Below, one piece after another: positions 1-8,610 of a DNA stretch of 58,625 nt. The notes below the pieces were generated by a model. It made no database searches. It was not told where the DNA came from and saw only the letters and a list, made by a program, of their open reading frames with translations. Within the stretch, counting starts at the first letter, position 1. Each line of letters opens with the position of its first letter. A program made the translations under genes and the position numbers. Location of the stretch: assembly GCA_003599815.1 (NCBI GenBank), contig QZJZ01000065.1:1-58625 (forward strand), in the 5' to 3' direction. This DNA comes from Candidatus Auribacter fodinae (GTDB lineage Bacteria; Auribacterota; Auribacteria; Auribacterales; Auribacteraceae).

Positions 1-52
1 CCGTCGAGCCGAACGCGTCATAGCGGTACGAGAACACCGGGTTGCCAATTAA
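1..52 (-). pseudogene. RHS/YD-repeat protein fragment at window edge
   Basis: Read on the minus strand, this open stretch gives GNPVFSYRYDAFGST. That is a typical YD repeat of RHS-family proteins (YRYDAFG core). RHS proteins are large secreted or surface proteins, often toxin carriers. The frame meets a stop (TAA at 55-53) just upstream of the repeat unit and has no convincing start, so the fragment looks 5'-truncated. The palindromic repeat at 59-152 sits 6 bases beyond. The rest of the gene, if any, lies to the left of the window. The match is short but distinctive. Whether this is a dead remnant or the product of a rearrangement cannot be decided here. Confidence 0.5.
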
Positions 53-58
53 TTATCT

Positions 59-152
59 GTCATTACGAGAATTTCGAAGAAATTCGTGGTAATCTCCTCT
101 GCTGATTTTTATAAGGAGGGGATTACTTTGTCACTTCGTTCCGCGCAATGAC
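59..152. repeat. Imperfect palindromic repeat (GTCATT...AATGAC type)
   Basis: The left end reads GTCATTACGAG...GTGGTAATCTC, and the right end read on the other strand begins GTCATTGCGCGGAACGAAGTG. The ends are therefore inverted copies of one another. The same kind of element occurs at 58130-58214. Short MITE-like or REP-like palindromes of the form GTCATTGCGAG...GGCAATCTC are widespread in many bacterial genomes and carry no gene. Confidence 0.75.
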
Positions 153-308
153 ATTAATTTCTTGGTATTGCACAAACAGCAAAATCAATCAGGCGTTTCG
201 CCTGTCGCCGCGTATCAAAGATCAGTCATTATCCCTTACAATACATAAATATTATATACAAAACAAGCGTAAGTTTAGTTTGCTGGACATTTTTATGGAT
301 TCATCTCA

Positions 309-324
309 TGGCATATTTATTGCT
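309..324 (+). promoter_or_regulatory. Sigma-54 (RpoN) promoter of the flagellar operon
   Basis: TGGCAT, then 5 bases, then TTGCT matches the -24/-12 consensus TGGCAC-N5-TTGCW, with GG and GC in place and only one deviation in the -24 box. Transcription would start near 335, about 40 bases before fliO. Sigma-54 control of flagellar export genes is known in many polar flagellates. Such a promoter needs an enhancer-binding activator, and none is encoded in this window. The 153-308 stretch before it holds no convincing gene. Confidence 0.75.
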
Positions 325-373
325 GATATAAGATCCAATAAATATATCAAACACGAAATGAGGAGCATATGAG

Positions 374-910
374 ATGCGAAATGTTTTTTCATGTATGGTA
401 ATCATTCTGCTGGTGTGGGTTTTTTATACTCCATATACCGTAATCGCACAGAACAATGAAACACCCACAGTTCAAAGTGAGCAGGTGTCCGAAGAAGGCT
501 CGTTTCTGGCGGACTCCGATTACTCTCCAGTTCAGCCGATACCCACTCCCAATTTGAAACATCTCCTTGCGCGGGTAATATTGAGTCTTGGTTTGATTAT
601 AGCCTGCATTATAGGAATTATCTATTTATTGCGTTATGTGCTCAGAGATAAACAGAGCCTTTTCAGCAAGCGGGAACGTTATTTTGAGGTTATCGACAGA
701 CTGCATCTCGATCAGAAGAAATCGGTGTATCTTATAAAACTGATAGATGAGGTGCTTGTTCTTGGCGGTACTCCCGAATCGCTCTCTCTGCTTGATAAAA
801 TCACCGATCAGGAAAAGGTAGTGGCTCTTGCCAGCAGGGATTTCATGCCTTTGCTTGATCTCTTCCACAAACAGGTTGAGAAAACCGAACATCAGGCGGT
901 TCGCTCATGA
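374..910 (+). CDS. fliO: Flagellar export apparatus protein FliO
   Basis: FliO helps assemble the FliP ring of the flagellar type III export gate in the inner membrane. The 178-residue product has an N-terminal hydrophobic stretch (about residues 6-25, probably a signal or first membrane segment) and a short periplasmic linker. A membrane helix follows at about residues 65-92 (LARVILSLGLIIACIIGIIY), then a basic cytoplasmic tail containing FEVIDRLHLDQKKSVYLIKL, the best conserved part of the family. An AGGAG site at 361-365 lies 8 bases before the ATG. The end overlaps the fliP start by ATGA, which suggests translational coupling. FliO is poorly conserved, so the call also rests on its position directly before fliP. 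Confidence 0.88.
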   Translation: MRNVFSCMVIILLVWVFYTPYTVIAQNNETPTVQSEQVSEEGSFLADSDYSPVQPIPTPNLKHLLARVILSLGLIIACIIGIIYLLRYVLRDKQSLFSKRERYFEVIDRLHLDQKKSVYLIKLIDEVLVLGGTPESLSLLDKITDQEKVVALASRDFMPLLDLFHKQVEKTEHQAVRS

Positions 911-1671
911 TAAAGAAGTTTATTGTTTTCCTGATACTGTGCGCATTTGTCTTTGTTCATTATTCAGCGTACGCACAACAGCCGGTACAGCAAACGTTTC
1001 CGATTCAGATATCGGTTAATGCCGATCCGGGAAAAACGTCGGTTCCGCTCACCTCAACAATGAAGATAGTTATCCTGATTACTATCCTGAGCCTTGCTCC
1101 AAGCATTCTGACCATGATGACCGCCTTTACACGGATCATAATAATTCTGTCGTTTATGAAAAAAGCGATTTCAACAGGGTCTCAGCCTTCAAATCAGATT
1201 ATGGTCAGCATGGCGTTGTTTCTGACTATATATATTATGGCGCCGGTTTGGACTGAAATAAACACCAAAGCCGTTCAGCCGTTAATGCGGCAGGAGATTA
1301 CTGAGCAGGAAGCGTTCAAAGAGGCGATAGAGCCGATACGCTCGTTTATGATTAAATATACCCGCAAAAAAGACCTTGCTCTATTTGTTCAGCTGAGCAA
1401 ACAGGAAAAGCCCGCGACAATAAACGACGTTCCGACAACCACGCTGGTGCCGGCGTTTATTATCAGTGAACTGAAAACAGCGTTTCAGATGGGTTTTGTA
1501 CTGTTTATCCCATTCCTGATTATAGACATGGTGACAGCCAGCGTGCTCCTCGCAATGGGGATGATCGTCTTGCCGCCGATGGTTATATCCCTGCCATTCA
1601 AGATCCTTATGTTCGTTATGGTGGATGGCTGGTACCTGATAGTGCGCTCAATCACCTTAGGGTTTGAATAG
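907..1671 (+). CDS. fliP: Flagellar export gate protein FliP
   Basis: FliP forms the pentameric core of the FliPQR export gate. The 254-residue product begins with a cleavable-type signal sequence (IVFLILCAFVFVHYSAYAQ), as is usual for FliP. Conserved stretches follow: LAPSILTMMTAFTRIIIILS, then VPAFIISELKTAFQMGF and the C-terminal FKILMFVMVDGWYLI. Length and motif order are normal for the family. It overlaps fliO by four bases, and its stop codon is merged with the fliQ ribosome-binding site, so the genes are clearly cotranscribed. Confidence 0.97.
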   Translation: MIKKFIVFLILCAFVFVHYSAYAQQPVQQTFPIQISVNADPGKTSVPLTSTMKIVILITILSLAPSILTMMTAFTRIIIILSFMKKAISTGSQPSNQIMVSMALFLTIYIMAPVWTEINTKAVQPLMRQEITEQEAFKEAIEPIRSFMIKYTRKKDLALFVQLSKQEKPATINDVPTTTLVPAFIISELKTAFQMGFVLFIPFLIIDMVTASVLLAMGMIVLPPMVISLPFKILMFVMVDGWYLIVRSITLGFE

Positions 1672-1681
1672 GAGGATTCCG

Positions 1682-1954
1682 ATGACGACAGAGTGGGTTA
1701 TGAGTATGGCTCGTCAGACAATAGTTATTACACTCTCGATAGCTATGCCGATGCTTGGCGTCGGTATGGTGCTGGGATTGGTAATGAGCATTTTGCAGTC
1801 TGTGACGGCATTAAAAGACCAGTCTATGATGACAGTGGTTAAAATTGTCGGCGTATTCGGAGCGTTGATGTTCAGCCTGCCGTGGATCATTAATACCTTG
1901 GTATCGTTCATTACAAACCTATTTTTGTCGTTGCCGGCACTCGTGGCGCGGTAA
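1682..1954 (+). CDS. fliQ: Flagellar export gate protein FliQ
   Basis: FliQ is the small two-helix subunit that packs around FliP and FliR in the export gate. From the ATG at 1682 the product is 90 residues (MTTEWVMSMARQTIVITLS...), the family's usual size, with two membrane helices and the conserved QSVTALKDQSMM loop. This start was chosen because GGAGGA at 1671-1676 sits directly before it; the longer frame opening with TTG at 1664 would overlap fliP and lacks a binding site. The ribosome-binding site overlaps the fliP stop codon. Confidence 0.95.
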   Translation: MTTEWVMSMARQTIVITLSIAMPMLGVGMVLGLVMSILQSVTALKDQSMMTVVKIVGVFGALMFSLPWIINTLVSFITNLFLSLPALVAR

Positions 1955-1968
1955 AGGGACGGCAGACT

Positions 1969-2760
1969 ATGAATGGCTCTTTCGAACTAGTTGATTTATT
2001 GACAAACAACCTTGTAGCCATGCTGTTGATCTTTGCGCGAGTCGGATCAATGCTTTTTTTTATGCCTGTTTTCAGCCATGAAAGCATACCGCCGCTGGCG
2101 AGGGTATTTTTTTCTGTGGTGGTAATGATAGTGTTATACCCGGTTGTTCCGGTGCCGGATACCTTTCCCGCAAGCATACCGTTATTAGAGCTGTCTCTGT
2201 ATATCCTGAAGGAATTTCTGCTTGGTTTTACGCTTGGTTTTGCGGCTAACGCATTACTTTCGGTTGTGCAGTTCGCCGGGTCGTTTATGGGCAGGAATAT
2301 GGGGTTCAGTGAAGGAAGCCTGATAGATCCATTGTTTGACGAGCCGATTGATCCTATCGGGCAATACCAGTTTATTATATTTATGCTGATTTTTCTTATG
2401 CTGAATGGGCATCATTTCCTGATCAAACTGATCTCGCAAAGTTTTGAAGTAGCTCCGATAGGCGGTTTTCAGATGACAGGGCCTTTACTGAAAAAGCTGG
2501 TCATGACTGTAGGAAAAATTTTTGTGCTGGGACTGCAATATGCCGCTCCGATCATGGCGTTCATCCTGATAACGTCGTTCGCATTCGGTATCATCGGCCG
2601 TGCGGTTCCTGACATGAACCTTCTGATCCTGCTCCTGCCGATAAAGATTTTTATCGGTTTGGTCGGCATGGTCATTATTTTTCCTGTGCTGATGTATTTT
2701 TTACATTTGCTCATGCGCACTTTTTATGCTGATTTAACCACAATTCTTTCTCTGGTGTAG
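1969..2760 (+). CDS. fliR: Flagellar export gate protein FliR
   Basis: FliR caps the FliP ring and contacts FlhB in the export gate. The 263-residue product is almost entirely hydrophobic, with about six membrane helices. It contains family motifs such as LIFARVGSMLFFMPVFS near the N-terminus, KEFLLGFTLGFA, and GRAVPDMNLLILLLPIKIF in the C-terminal half. AAAGGGA at 1953-1959 serves as the ribosome-binding site. It is followed after 3 bases by flhB. Confidence 0.96.
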   Translation: MNGSFELVDLLTNNLVAMLLIFARVGSMLFFMPVFSHESIPPLARVFFSVVVMIVLYPVVPVPDTFPASIPLLELSLYILKEFLLGFTLGFAANALLSVVQFAGSFMGRNMGFSEGSLIDPLFDEPIDPIGQYQFIIFMLIFLMLNGHHFLIKLISQSFEVAPIGGFQMTGPLLKKLVMTVGKIFVLGLQYAAPIMAFILITSFAFGIIGRAVPDMNLLILLLPIKIFIGLVGMVIIFPVLMYFLHLLMRTFYADLTTILSLV

Positions 2761-2763
2761 CCG

Positions 2764-3840
2764 ATGGCAGATCAATATAAAGAAGATAAGACAGAGAAAG
2801 CCACACCCAAACGGCGAAACGAAGCCCGGAATAAAGGGAATATCCCGCAAAGCCAGGAGATATCTCTGGTGGTGCTTGTTATGGGGGTTATTATCTCGTT
2901 GCGCTGGCTCGGCCCTTATATGCGAAACACCATCATGGCTGAATTTAGGAAAATTATCGGGCTGATGAATGATCTGGAACCTGAAAACATACCTGATTTC
3001 GCGCTGGACATGGTAGTTGACCTGACTAAAATTCTGGCGCCGATTTTAACAGTGATTCTTCTCCTTTCTTTTTTGTCAACATGGGCGCAGGTGGGCAATT
3101 TGTGGACGCTTAAGCCGTTAAAACCGCAGTTAAGCAAAATAAAACCGAAATTTTCAGAACTGCAATTTTTTAAAAAAGACAAGATGGTAAAACTCGGTAT
3201 GAGTGTCGCTAAATTAGCAATTATTCTCCCAGTGGCATATACAACAGTTGTCGGAGAACTCCACAACTTTATGATTCTGATGAATAAAACAATACCGGAT
3301 CTTTTTAATTTTATTTGCATGATGGTGTATAAAGTGGTCTTTCGTGTAGGCATGATACTGGTCATTCTTGCAATAATCGATTACCTGTACCAGCGGTACC
3401 GTCATGAAGAAAACCTGAAAATGACCAAACAGGAAGTCAAGGACGAACAGAAAAACATGGATCAGGATCCTAAAATCAAAGGGCGTATACGGTCTATGGG
3501 ACGTGAAATTATGCGGCAACTGATGTATCAGGAAGTGCCTAAGGCGGATGTTGTCATAACCAACCCGACTCATATTGCTGTTGCTATAAAATATGATCCA
3601 GCAAATATGTCCGCACCGCGTGTTGTCGCTAAGGGAGCGCGGCTTATAGCTGAAAAAATCAAAAAAATTGCGAAAGAAAACAATGTTCCAGTGGTAGAAA
3701 ACAAACCGTTGGCAAGAATCTTGTTTAAGACAGTTGACATTGGGATGGAAATCCCCCCTGAACTGTATAAGGCTGTTGCTGAAGTTTTGGCATATGTATA
3801 TAGAATCAACAACAAACGGATGGCGGGTTCAGCTCGTTAA
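2764..3840 (+). CDS. flhB: Flagellar export specificity switch FlhB
   Basis: FlhB switches the export apparatus from hook to filament substrates by autocleavage. The 358-residue product has the conserved basic N-terminus (EKATPKRRNEARNKGNIPQS), four membrane helices and a cytoplasmic domain. The autocleavage motif NPTH is at about residues 267-270 (TNPTHIAVAIKY). It begins 3 bases after fliR with little Shine-Dalgarno sequence, so translation is probably coupled. All expected features are present and the length is normal. Confidence 0.97.
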   Translation: MADQYKEDKTEKATPKRRNEARNKGNIPQSQEISLVVLVMGVIISLRWLGPYMRNTIMAEFRKIIGLMNDLEPENIPDFALDMVVDLTKILAPILTVILLLSFLSTWAQVGNLWTLKPLKPQLSKIKPKFSELQFFKKDKMVKLGMSVAKLAIILPVAYTTVVGELHNFMILMNKTIPDLFNFICMMVYKVVFRVGMILVILAIIDYLYQRYRHEENLKMTKQEVKDEQKNMDQDPKIKGRIRSMGREIMRQLMYQEVPKADVVITNPTHIAVAIKYDPANMSAPRVVAKGARLIAEKIKKIAKENNVPVVENKPLARILFKTVDIGMEIPPELYKAVAEVLAYVYRINNKRMAGSAR

Positions 3841-3863
3841 CAGGTAAATAATAAGGACAAAAA

Positions 3864-5963
3864 ATGCCAGAAAAGAAACCGTTTTCAATTGAGACACTTA
3901 CCCGGCACGGCGATATCGGGCTCGCGATCGGTATCGTCGGTATTCTGATTGCCCTTATCATACCTCTTCCTTCCGCGATACTTGATGTTCTTCTGACATT
4001 AAATATAACTATTGGTATTTTAATCCTTCTGACATCCACGTTGACTCCAAGGCCGCTGGATTTTTCCGTATTTCCTTCATTATTATTGTTTACCACGTTG
4101 TTCCGGTTGTCGCTCAACGTAGCCACTACCCGTCAGATTTTGCTGACCGGGTATGCCGGTAAAGTCATTGAGATATTCGGATCTTTCGTGGTTGGGGGTA
4201 ATTATATTGTCGGAACCGTAATCTTCCTTATTCTCGTTGTCATTCAGTTTACCGTTATTACCAAAGGTGCAACCCGTATTGCTGAAGTAGCCGCGCGTTT
4301 TACCCTTGATTCAATGCCTGGTAAACAGCTCAGTATAGATGCCGATTTAAACGCGGGCCTTATCACTGAAGACGAAGCCAAAAAGAAACGTAAAGAGCTT
4401 GCTCGTGAAGGCGACTTTTACGGGGCGATGGACGGCGCCAGTAAATTTGTTCGTGGTGACGCTATGGCCGGTATTATTATTACCTTTATCAATATTCTCG
4501 GCGGAATCGGAATCGGCTTTTTCCAAATGGGCATACCTATCGTAGAAGCACTGCAAAAGTATACTCTTTTGACCATCGGTGACGGGTTGATTGCCCAGAT
4601 ACCATCTCTGATTATCGCAACAGCATCAGGTATAATTGTAACACGCGCAGGCGATTCTGAAGAGAGTCTTGGATCGAATATGACACGCCAGATATTTGCC
4701 AATCCTCGCGCATCTTTAATTGCCGCAGGGATTTTGTTTCTGTTCGGCATGGTTCCCGGTTTTCCCAAAATACCATTTTTCTCTATAGCTCTTGGGGTAG
4801 GGGTCATTGGTTATTTGTCTCGCAGTCTGAAAGAGGTCAAGGAAACACCTGTGATTGAGGAAGTCGATGAAGAAGAAGACCGCCGCAATAAGCTCGAGCA
4901 GTTGCTGCAGGTTGATACTATGGAAATAGAAATAGGGTACGGCTTGATACCGCTGGTTGATGTTAATCAGGGCGGAACACTTCTTGACCGTATAAATGTT
5001 ATCCGAAAACAGTTTGCCAGCGATTACGGGATGATAATACCGTCGATCAGGATACGTGATAACATTCAAATTCAGCCGAATGAATATGTGATAAAAGTAA
5101 GAGATGTAAAAGTTGCTCAGGGCGAAGTAGAACCTGAATATTATCTGGCAATGAACCCGGGAACAGCTATGGTTGAACTGGATGGGCATAGGACAACAGA
5201 GCCTGCTTTCGGGCTCCCTGCTGTGTGGGTTGACAACAGCCGCCGCGATTACGCTGAATCCATGGGGTATACCGTTGTTGACGATGTATCCGTGCTGGCA
5301 ACACATCTGACGGAAATTATCCGGTCACATCTTAGCGAGTTGCTCAGCCGTCAGGACGTGTCCAACTTGCTCGATAACCTGAAAGAAACCAATAAAGCTG
5401 TTGTTGAAGAAGTTGTGCCTAACCAGCTTACTCTGGGCACAGTCCATCGTGTACTGCAAAACCTTCTCAGGGAATCTGTCACCATTAAAAATCTTAGTGT
5501 GATAATTGAAACGCTTTCCGATTATGGACAGAAAATAAAAGACCCGGATATTCTCTCTGAATTTGTGCGTCATAATCTTGGCCGATCAATAATCGCGCCT
5601 TTACTGGATAAATCCGGTCAATTGAATGTACTCAGCCTTGACCCGCAGTTGGAAAAAATGCTGGCAGATTGCGTGCAGGGGTCTGACCGTGGTTCGCAAA
5701 TAGCTCTTGATCCTTCAGTTATGCAGGTCATTATAAATAATATCGCTCATAAAGTTGATCGCCTTAATGCGCGTGGCGAACAGCCTGTACTTATATGTTC
5801 GCCTAGTATACGCCAGCATATTAAACGGATGTGTGAGTCTCGAATGCCGCACCTGACAGTTATTTCATATGCGGAAGTGGATCCGAAAATAGTTTTACGT
5901 CCATTGGATGTGGTCTCGTTAAATCATCAGGAAGCTGACGCTCCTGCTTCATTAACTATTTAG
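3864..5963 (+). CDS. flhA: Flagellar export gate protein FlhA
   Basis: FlhA forms the nonameric ring under the export gate that receives substrate-chaperone complexes. The 699-residue product has an N-terminal half of eight membrane helices, including LTLNITIGILILLTSTLTPRP-like and FTLDSMPGKQLSIDADLNAG stretches typical of the family. The C-terminal cytoplasmic domain begins near residue 340, after the acidic linker VIEEVDEEEDRRNKLEQLL. An AAGGA site lies at about 3853-3857. Length and motif order are canonical. Confidence 0.97.
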   Translation: MPEKKPFSIETLTRHGDIGLAIGIVGILIALIIPLPSAILDVLLTLNITIGILILLTSTLTPRPLDFSVFPSLLLFTTLFRLSLNVATTRQILLTGYAGKVIEIFGSFVVGGNYIVGTVIFLILVVIQFTVITKGATRIAEVAARFTLDSMPGKQLSIDADLNAGLITEDEAKKKRKELAREGDFYGAMDGASKFVRGDAMAGIIITFINILGGIGIGFFQMGIPIVEALQKYTLLTIGDGLIAQIPSLIIATASGIIVTRAGDSEESLGSNMTRQIFANPRASLIAAGILFLFGMVPGFPKIPFFSIALGVGVIGYLSRSLKEVKETPVIEEVDEEEDRRNKLEQLLQVDTMEIEIGYGLIPLVDVNQGGTLLDRINVIRKQFASDYGMIIPSIRIRDNIQIQPNEYVIKVRDVKVAQGEVEPEYYLAMNPGTAMVELDGHRTTEPAFGLPAVWVDNSRRDYAESMGYTVVDDVSVLATHLTEIIRSHLSELLSRQDVSNLLDNLKETNKAVVEEVVPNQLTLGTVHRVLQNLLRESVTIKNLSVIIETLSDYGQKIKDPDILSEFVRHNLGRSIIAPLLDKSGQLNVLSLDPQLEKMLADCVQGSDRGSQIALDPSVMQVIINNIAHKVDRLNARGEQPVLICSPSIRQHIKRMCESRMPHLTVISYAEVDPKIVLRPLDVVSLNHQEADAPASLTI

Positions 5964-5985
5964 CTTGATTGTGTAGAGGGGTACT

Positions 5986-7344
5986 ATGCAAATTCGAAAA
6001 TTTAAAGCAAAAACTGTGAAAGAAGCCATGGACATGGTCCGGCTTGAATTAGGGGAGGATGCAATCATCCTGAAAACTAAAAAGGTGCGGGAAACCGAAG
6101 GTGTCGGAGCGATCCTTAACTCAGAACATATTGAGATTTTTGCGGCTTTGGATACGGAACGGTCGGAGGCAAATGAGCCGAAGCCGCCTGCGCAAGGCGG
6201 TTTTGTCGCGTATAATCGGCGAGGCCGTTCTTTTTACAGTCACCCTGAAGAAAATGGGACACCTGAATCAGGAACACCGGATAACCGATCTGGGCTTTCA
6301 ATCGACAGGTCTGTTCTGGAGAGTATGGTGGAATTAAAAAACCGTATGGACTTCTTCTTTGATGGACTTGACAGAAAAATTGAAACGACATTCAAAGGGC
6401 ATTCCGAACACTATACCCAGTTAATACCCCAACTGGAAGAAGTTCAGAATGAGCTTAAAAAAATGAAACAGTCGTTCCAGCCTATTGATGATTCGCCGAA
6501 GTCTGTTCACCGTGATGATGTTAATCGTGCTCCCATAGGACTGCATCTGCTTTATCATGAAGTTGAACAGGAAATTGTGGAATCAATTTGCCGCAATCTT
6601 GATCCTAAACTGAAAAATGCTGATCCTGAGCAATCAGACGAGCTTCATTCTTATATGGCAAAACTTGTATCACGAATTACCCGATATTCCGGGGGGCTTG
6701 AACTGGAAGGAAGCGTTCCTAAAGTTATAGCGCTGGTTGGGCCTACCGGAGTGGGCAAAACAACGACAATAGCCAAACTTGCCGCTGATGTTGCTCTGGT
6801 GGGTAAAAAGAATGTCGCTTTGTTTACTCTTGATACATTCCGAATAGCGGCGACAGAGCAGTTGCGAACATATACAGATATCCTGCATCTTCCTTTTGAG
6901 ATTATCCGATCTAAAGACGAACTGAATCAGAAACTGATGGAGCATGCGCAGATGGACTTGATCCTGATAGACACTGTTGGGCGCGGCGCGTATGATACCG
7001 CAAATATTCACACTATGGCAGAGATGTTTCAGGATTCAGTGTACCCTATTGAAAACCATCTGGTGCTCAGTGCAACAACGAAATGGCGCGACCTTGTTGA
7101 CAGCTTGAGTAATTTCAGGGCGTTTACTATATCTAACTTGCTATTTACCAAACTGGATGAGACCAAGATGTTCGGTCCATTATTCAGCCTTGCTGTCCGA
7201 ACTCAATTGCCTGTCTCATACATGACATATGGGCAAAATGTTCCTGAGGATATAGAAATTATGTCTGCAAAAATGATGGCTGACCTTCTTTTGCGTGGAT
7301 TACTCAATGCCGCATCCAGAGAAAAAATTGTTTCTCTTGCGTAG
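5986..7344 (+). CDS. flhF: SRP-type GTPase FlhF, flagellar placement
   Basis: FlhF is an SRP54/FtsY-like GTPase that sets the position (usually polar) and number of flagella. The 452-residue product has the family N-terminus (MQIRKFKAKTVKEAMDMVR). A low-conservation middle region precedes an N domain and then the G domain, whose P-loop GPTGVGKTTTIAKLA lies at about residues 252-266. The G2/G3 regions DTFRIAATEQLRTY and DTVGR, and the G4 motif TKLDE, are visible. The G3 motif reads DTVGR where many SRP GTPases have DTAGR. It stands 17 bases before its partner flhG. Confidence 0.95.
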   Translation: MQIRKFKAKTVKEAMDMVRLELGEDAIILKTKKVRETEGVGAILNSEHIEIFAALDTERSEANEPKPPAQGGFVAYNRRGRSFYSHPEENGTPESGTPDNRSGLSIDRSVLESMVELKNRMDFFFDGLDRKIETTFKGHSEHYTQLIPQLEEVQNELKKMKQSFQPIDDSPKSVHRDDVNRAPIGLHLLYHEVEQEIVESICRNLDPKLKNADPEQSDELHSYMAKLVSRITRYSGGLELEGSVPKVIALVGPTGVGKTTTIAKLAADVALVGKKNVALFTLDTFRIAATEQLRTYTDILHLPFEIIRSKDELNQKLMEHAQMDLILIDTVGRGAYDTANIHTMAEMFQDSVYPIENHLVLSATTKWRDLVDSLSNFRAFTISNLLFTKLDETKMFGPLFSLAVRTQLPVSYMTYGQNVPEDIEIMSAKMMADLLLRGLLNAASREKIVSLA

Positions 7345-7361
7345 TAACGGAGGAAAACTAA

Positions 7362-8219
7362 TTGAATGATCAGGCTTCACAATTAAGAAATTTGGTAAAA
7401 GGGACGAGGCACGCAAAAAAAGTCCGTACTATTGCTTTAAGCAGTGGAAAAGGTGGTGTCGGAAAAACAAGCATCTGTGTTAATCTCGCATTCACTTTAG
7501 CATCCATGCGCAAACGTGTTTTGATATTTGATGCGGATATGGGGCTGGCTAATATTGATGTTCTCCTCGGCATTCATCCTGCGTTCAATCTGAGTCATGT
7601 TATACAAGGAAGTAAACCATTGCACGAAATTATCGCCAGCCTGCACGGTGGCGTGAAACTCATCCCTGGGGCTTCTGGTGCGCAATTTATGTCTGAATTA
7701 AGTATGGAAGAGCGCAAATCAATTATACAGGCATTTGCAGAGTTCAATGATTCTGTGGATTACCTTCTTATAGACACTGCGGCAGGAATAACTAAAAATG
7801 TAACTGATTTTATAATCGCCGCAGGCGAACTGATTGTGGTTGCCACACCTGACCCAACATCCATTACAGACGCATATGCATTAATGAAGGTTGTTCTTCG
7901 TTCAACACCAGATCTTAAGGTGTCAGTTTTTATTAATCAGGTCACTTCATTGCGGGAAGCTCAGGAAGTTGACGAAAAATTACAGCTTGTGACACAGCGA
8001 TTTCTGGGGAAAACTGTAAAAAGCATCGGTTTTATGCAAAAAGATTCGATTGTAGTGCATGCAATCCGCAAACAGGAACCGTTTGTGCTATATGATGAGA
8101 GGTGTCAACCGTCGGCAAGCATGAGGCTCTTGGCTAGCAGATTATGTCAGTCGACTGTCGAAGAAGGCAACACATTGGTTGAGTTTGCTGAAAAACTAAC
8201 TGGGGCTGAACTGGAATGA
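7362..8219 (+). CDS. flhG: MinD-like ATPase FlhG (FleN), flagellar number control
   Basis: FlhG is a ParA/MinD-family ATPase that limits flagellar number and stimulates the FlhF GTPase. The 285-residue product has a deviant Walker A motif (SGKGGVGKTSICVNLA), DADMGLANIDVLLG and a Walker B region (LLIDTAAG). The N-terminal DQASQLR at residues 3-9 matches the DQAxxLR motif that activates FlhF. It begins with TTG at 7362, supported by CGGAGG at 7348-7353 with 8-base spacing and by the early position of the DQAxxLR motif. It overlaps the next gene by ATGA. Confidence 0.93.
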   Translation: MNDQASQLRNLVKGTRHAKKVRTIALSSGKGGVGKTSICVNLAFTLASMRKRVLIFDADMGLANIDVLLGIHPAFNLSHVIQGSKPLHEIIASLHGGVKLIPGASGAQFMSELSMEERKSIIQAFAEFNDSVDYLLIDTAAGITKNVTDFIIAAGELIVVATPDPTSITDAYALMKVVLRSTPDLKVSVFINQVTSLREAQEVDEKLQLVTQRFLGKTVKSIGFMQKDSIVVHAIRKQEPFVLYDERCQPSASMRLLASRLCQSTVEEGNTLVEFAEKLTGAELE

Positions 8220-8566
8220 ACGCAATTCTCAATAAAATTCTATTTTATTTGTCCGTTGTTGCTTTTTCGTTGACATTTTATGCCTCCTTTCGTGCTGGGG
8301 CGTCTGTACTGCATTGTTTATTAAGGGGAAGTATTGCATTAGTTGCTGTTGGCGCTTTTGGTGCGCTTGCGTTGAGAGGAATGTTTCGTCAGATAGCATT
8401 TGAGCTGGCTGAATATGAGAAGCGCATGAAAGAAGGGGAGCGTCGGGAAAAACAGGCTGAAAATGACCGGGCTGATGAGCTGGAACACGAAATGCAAGAT
8501 GAAACTCAGGATCAAATGCGGGATTTTCAGGAAGAACTGGATGCGTTTAATAATCTTAAGAGTTAA
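8216..8566 (+). CDS. Small membrane protein between flhG and fliA
   Basis: The 116-residue product has two predicted membrane helices (about residues 7-25 and 33-53). A charged, Glu/Gln-rich helical tail follows (EYEKRMKEGERREKQAENDR onward) and could form a coiled coil on the cytoplasmic face. No family is recognised. The ATGA overlap with flhG and the close spacing to fliA make it a member of the flagellar operon. Unnamed small membrane proteins occur at this position in other flagellar clusters. Its role is unknown. Confidence 0.75.
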   Translation: MNAILNKILFYLSVVAFSLTFYASFRAGASVLHCLLRGSIALVAVGAFGALALRGMFRQIAFELAEYEKRMKEGERREKQAENDRADELEHEMQDETQDQMRDFQEELDAFNNLKS

Positions 8567-8610
8567 TTTTATATTCAGGGGAATAGTTGCTATTTGTAGA
8601 GGAGACGGAA

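Noticed and set aside
148-372. 74-codon open frame before fliO
   Set aside because: It starts inside the palindromic repeat, has no ribosome-binding site or recognisable protein features, and overlaps the sigma-54 promoter.
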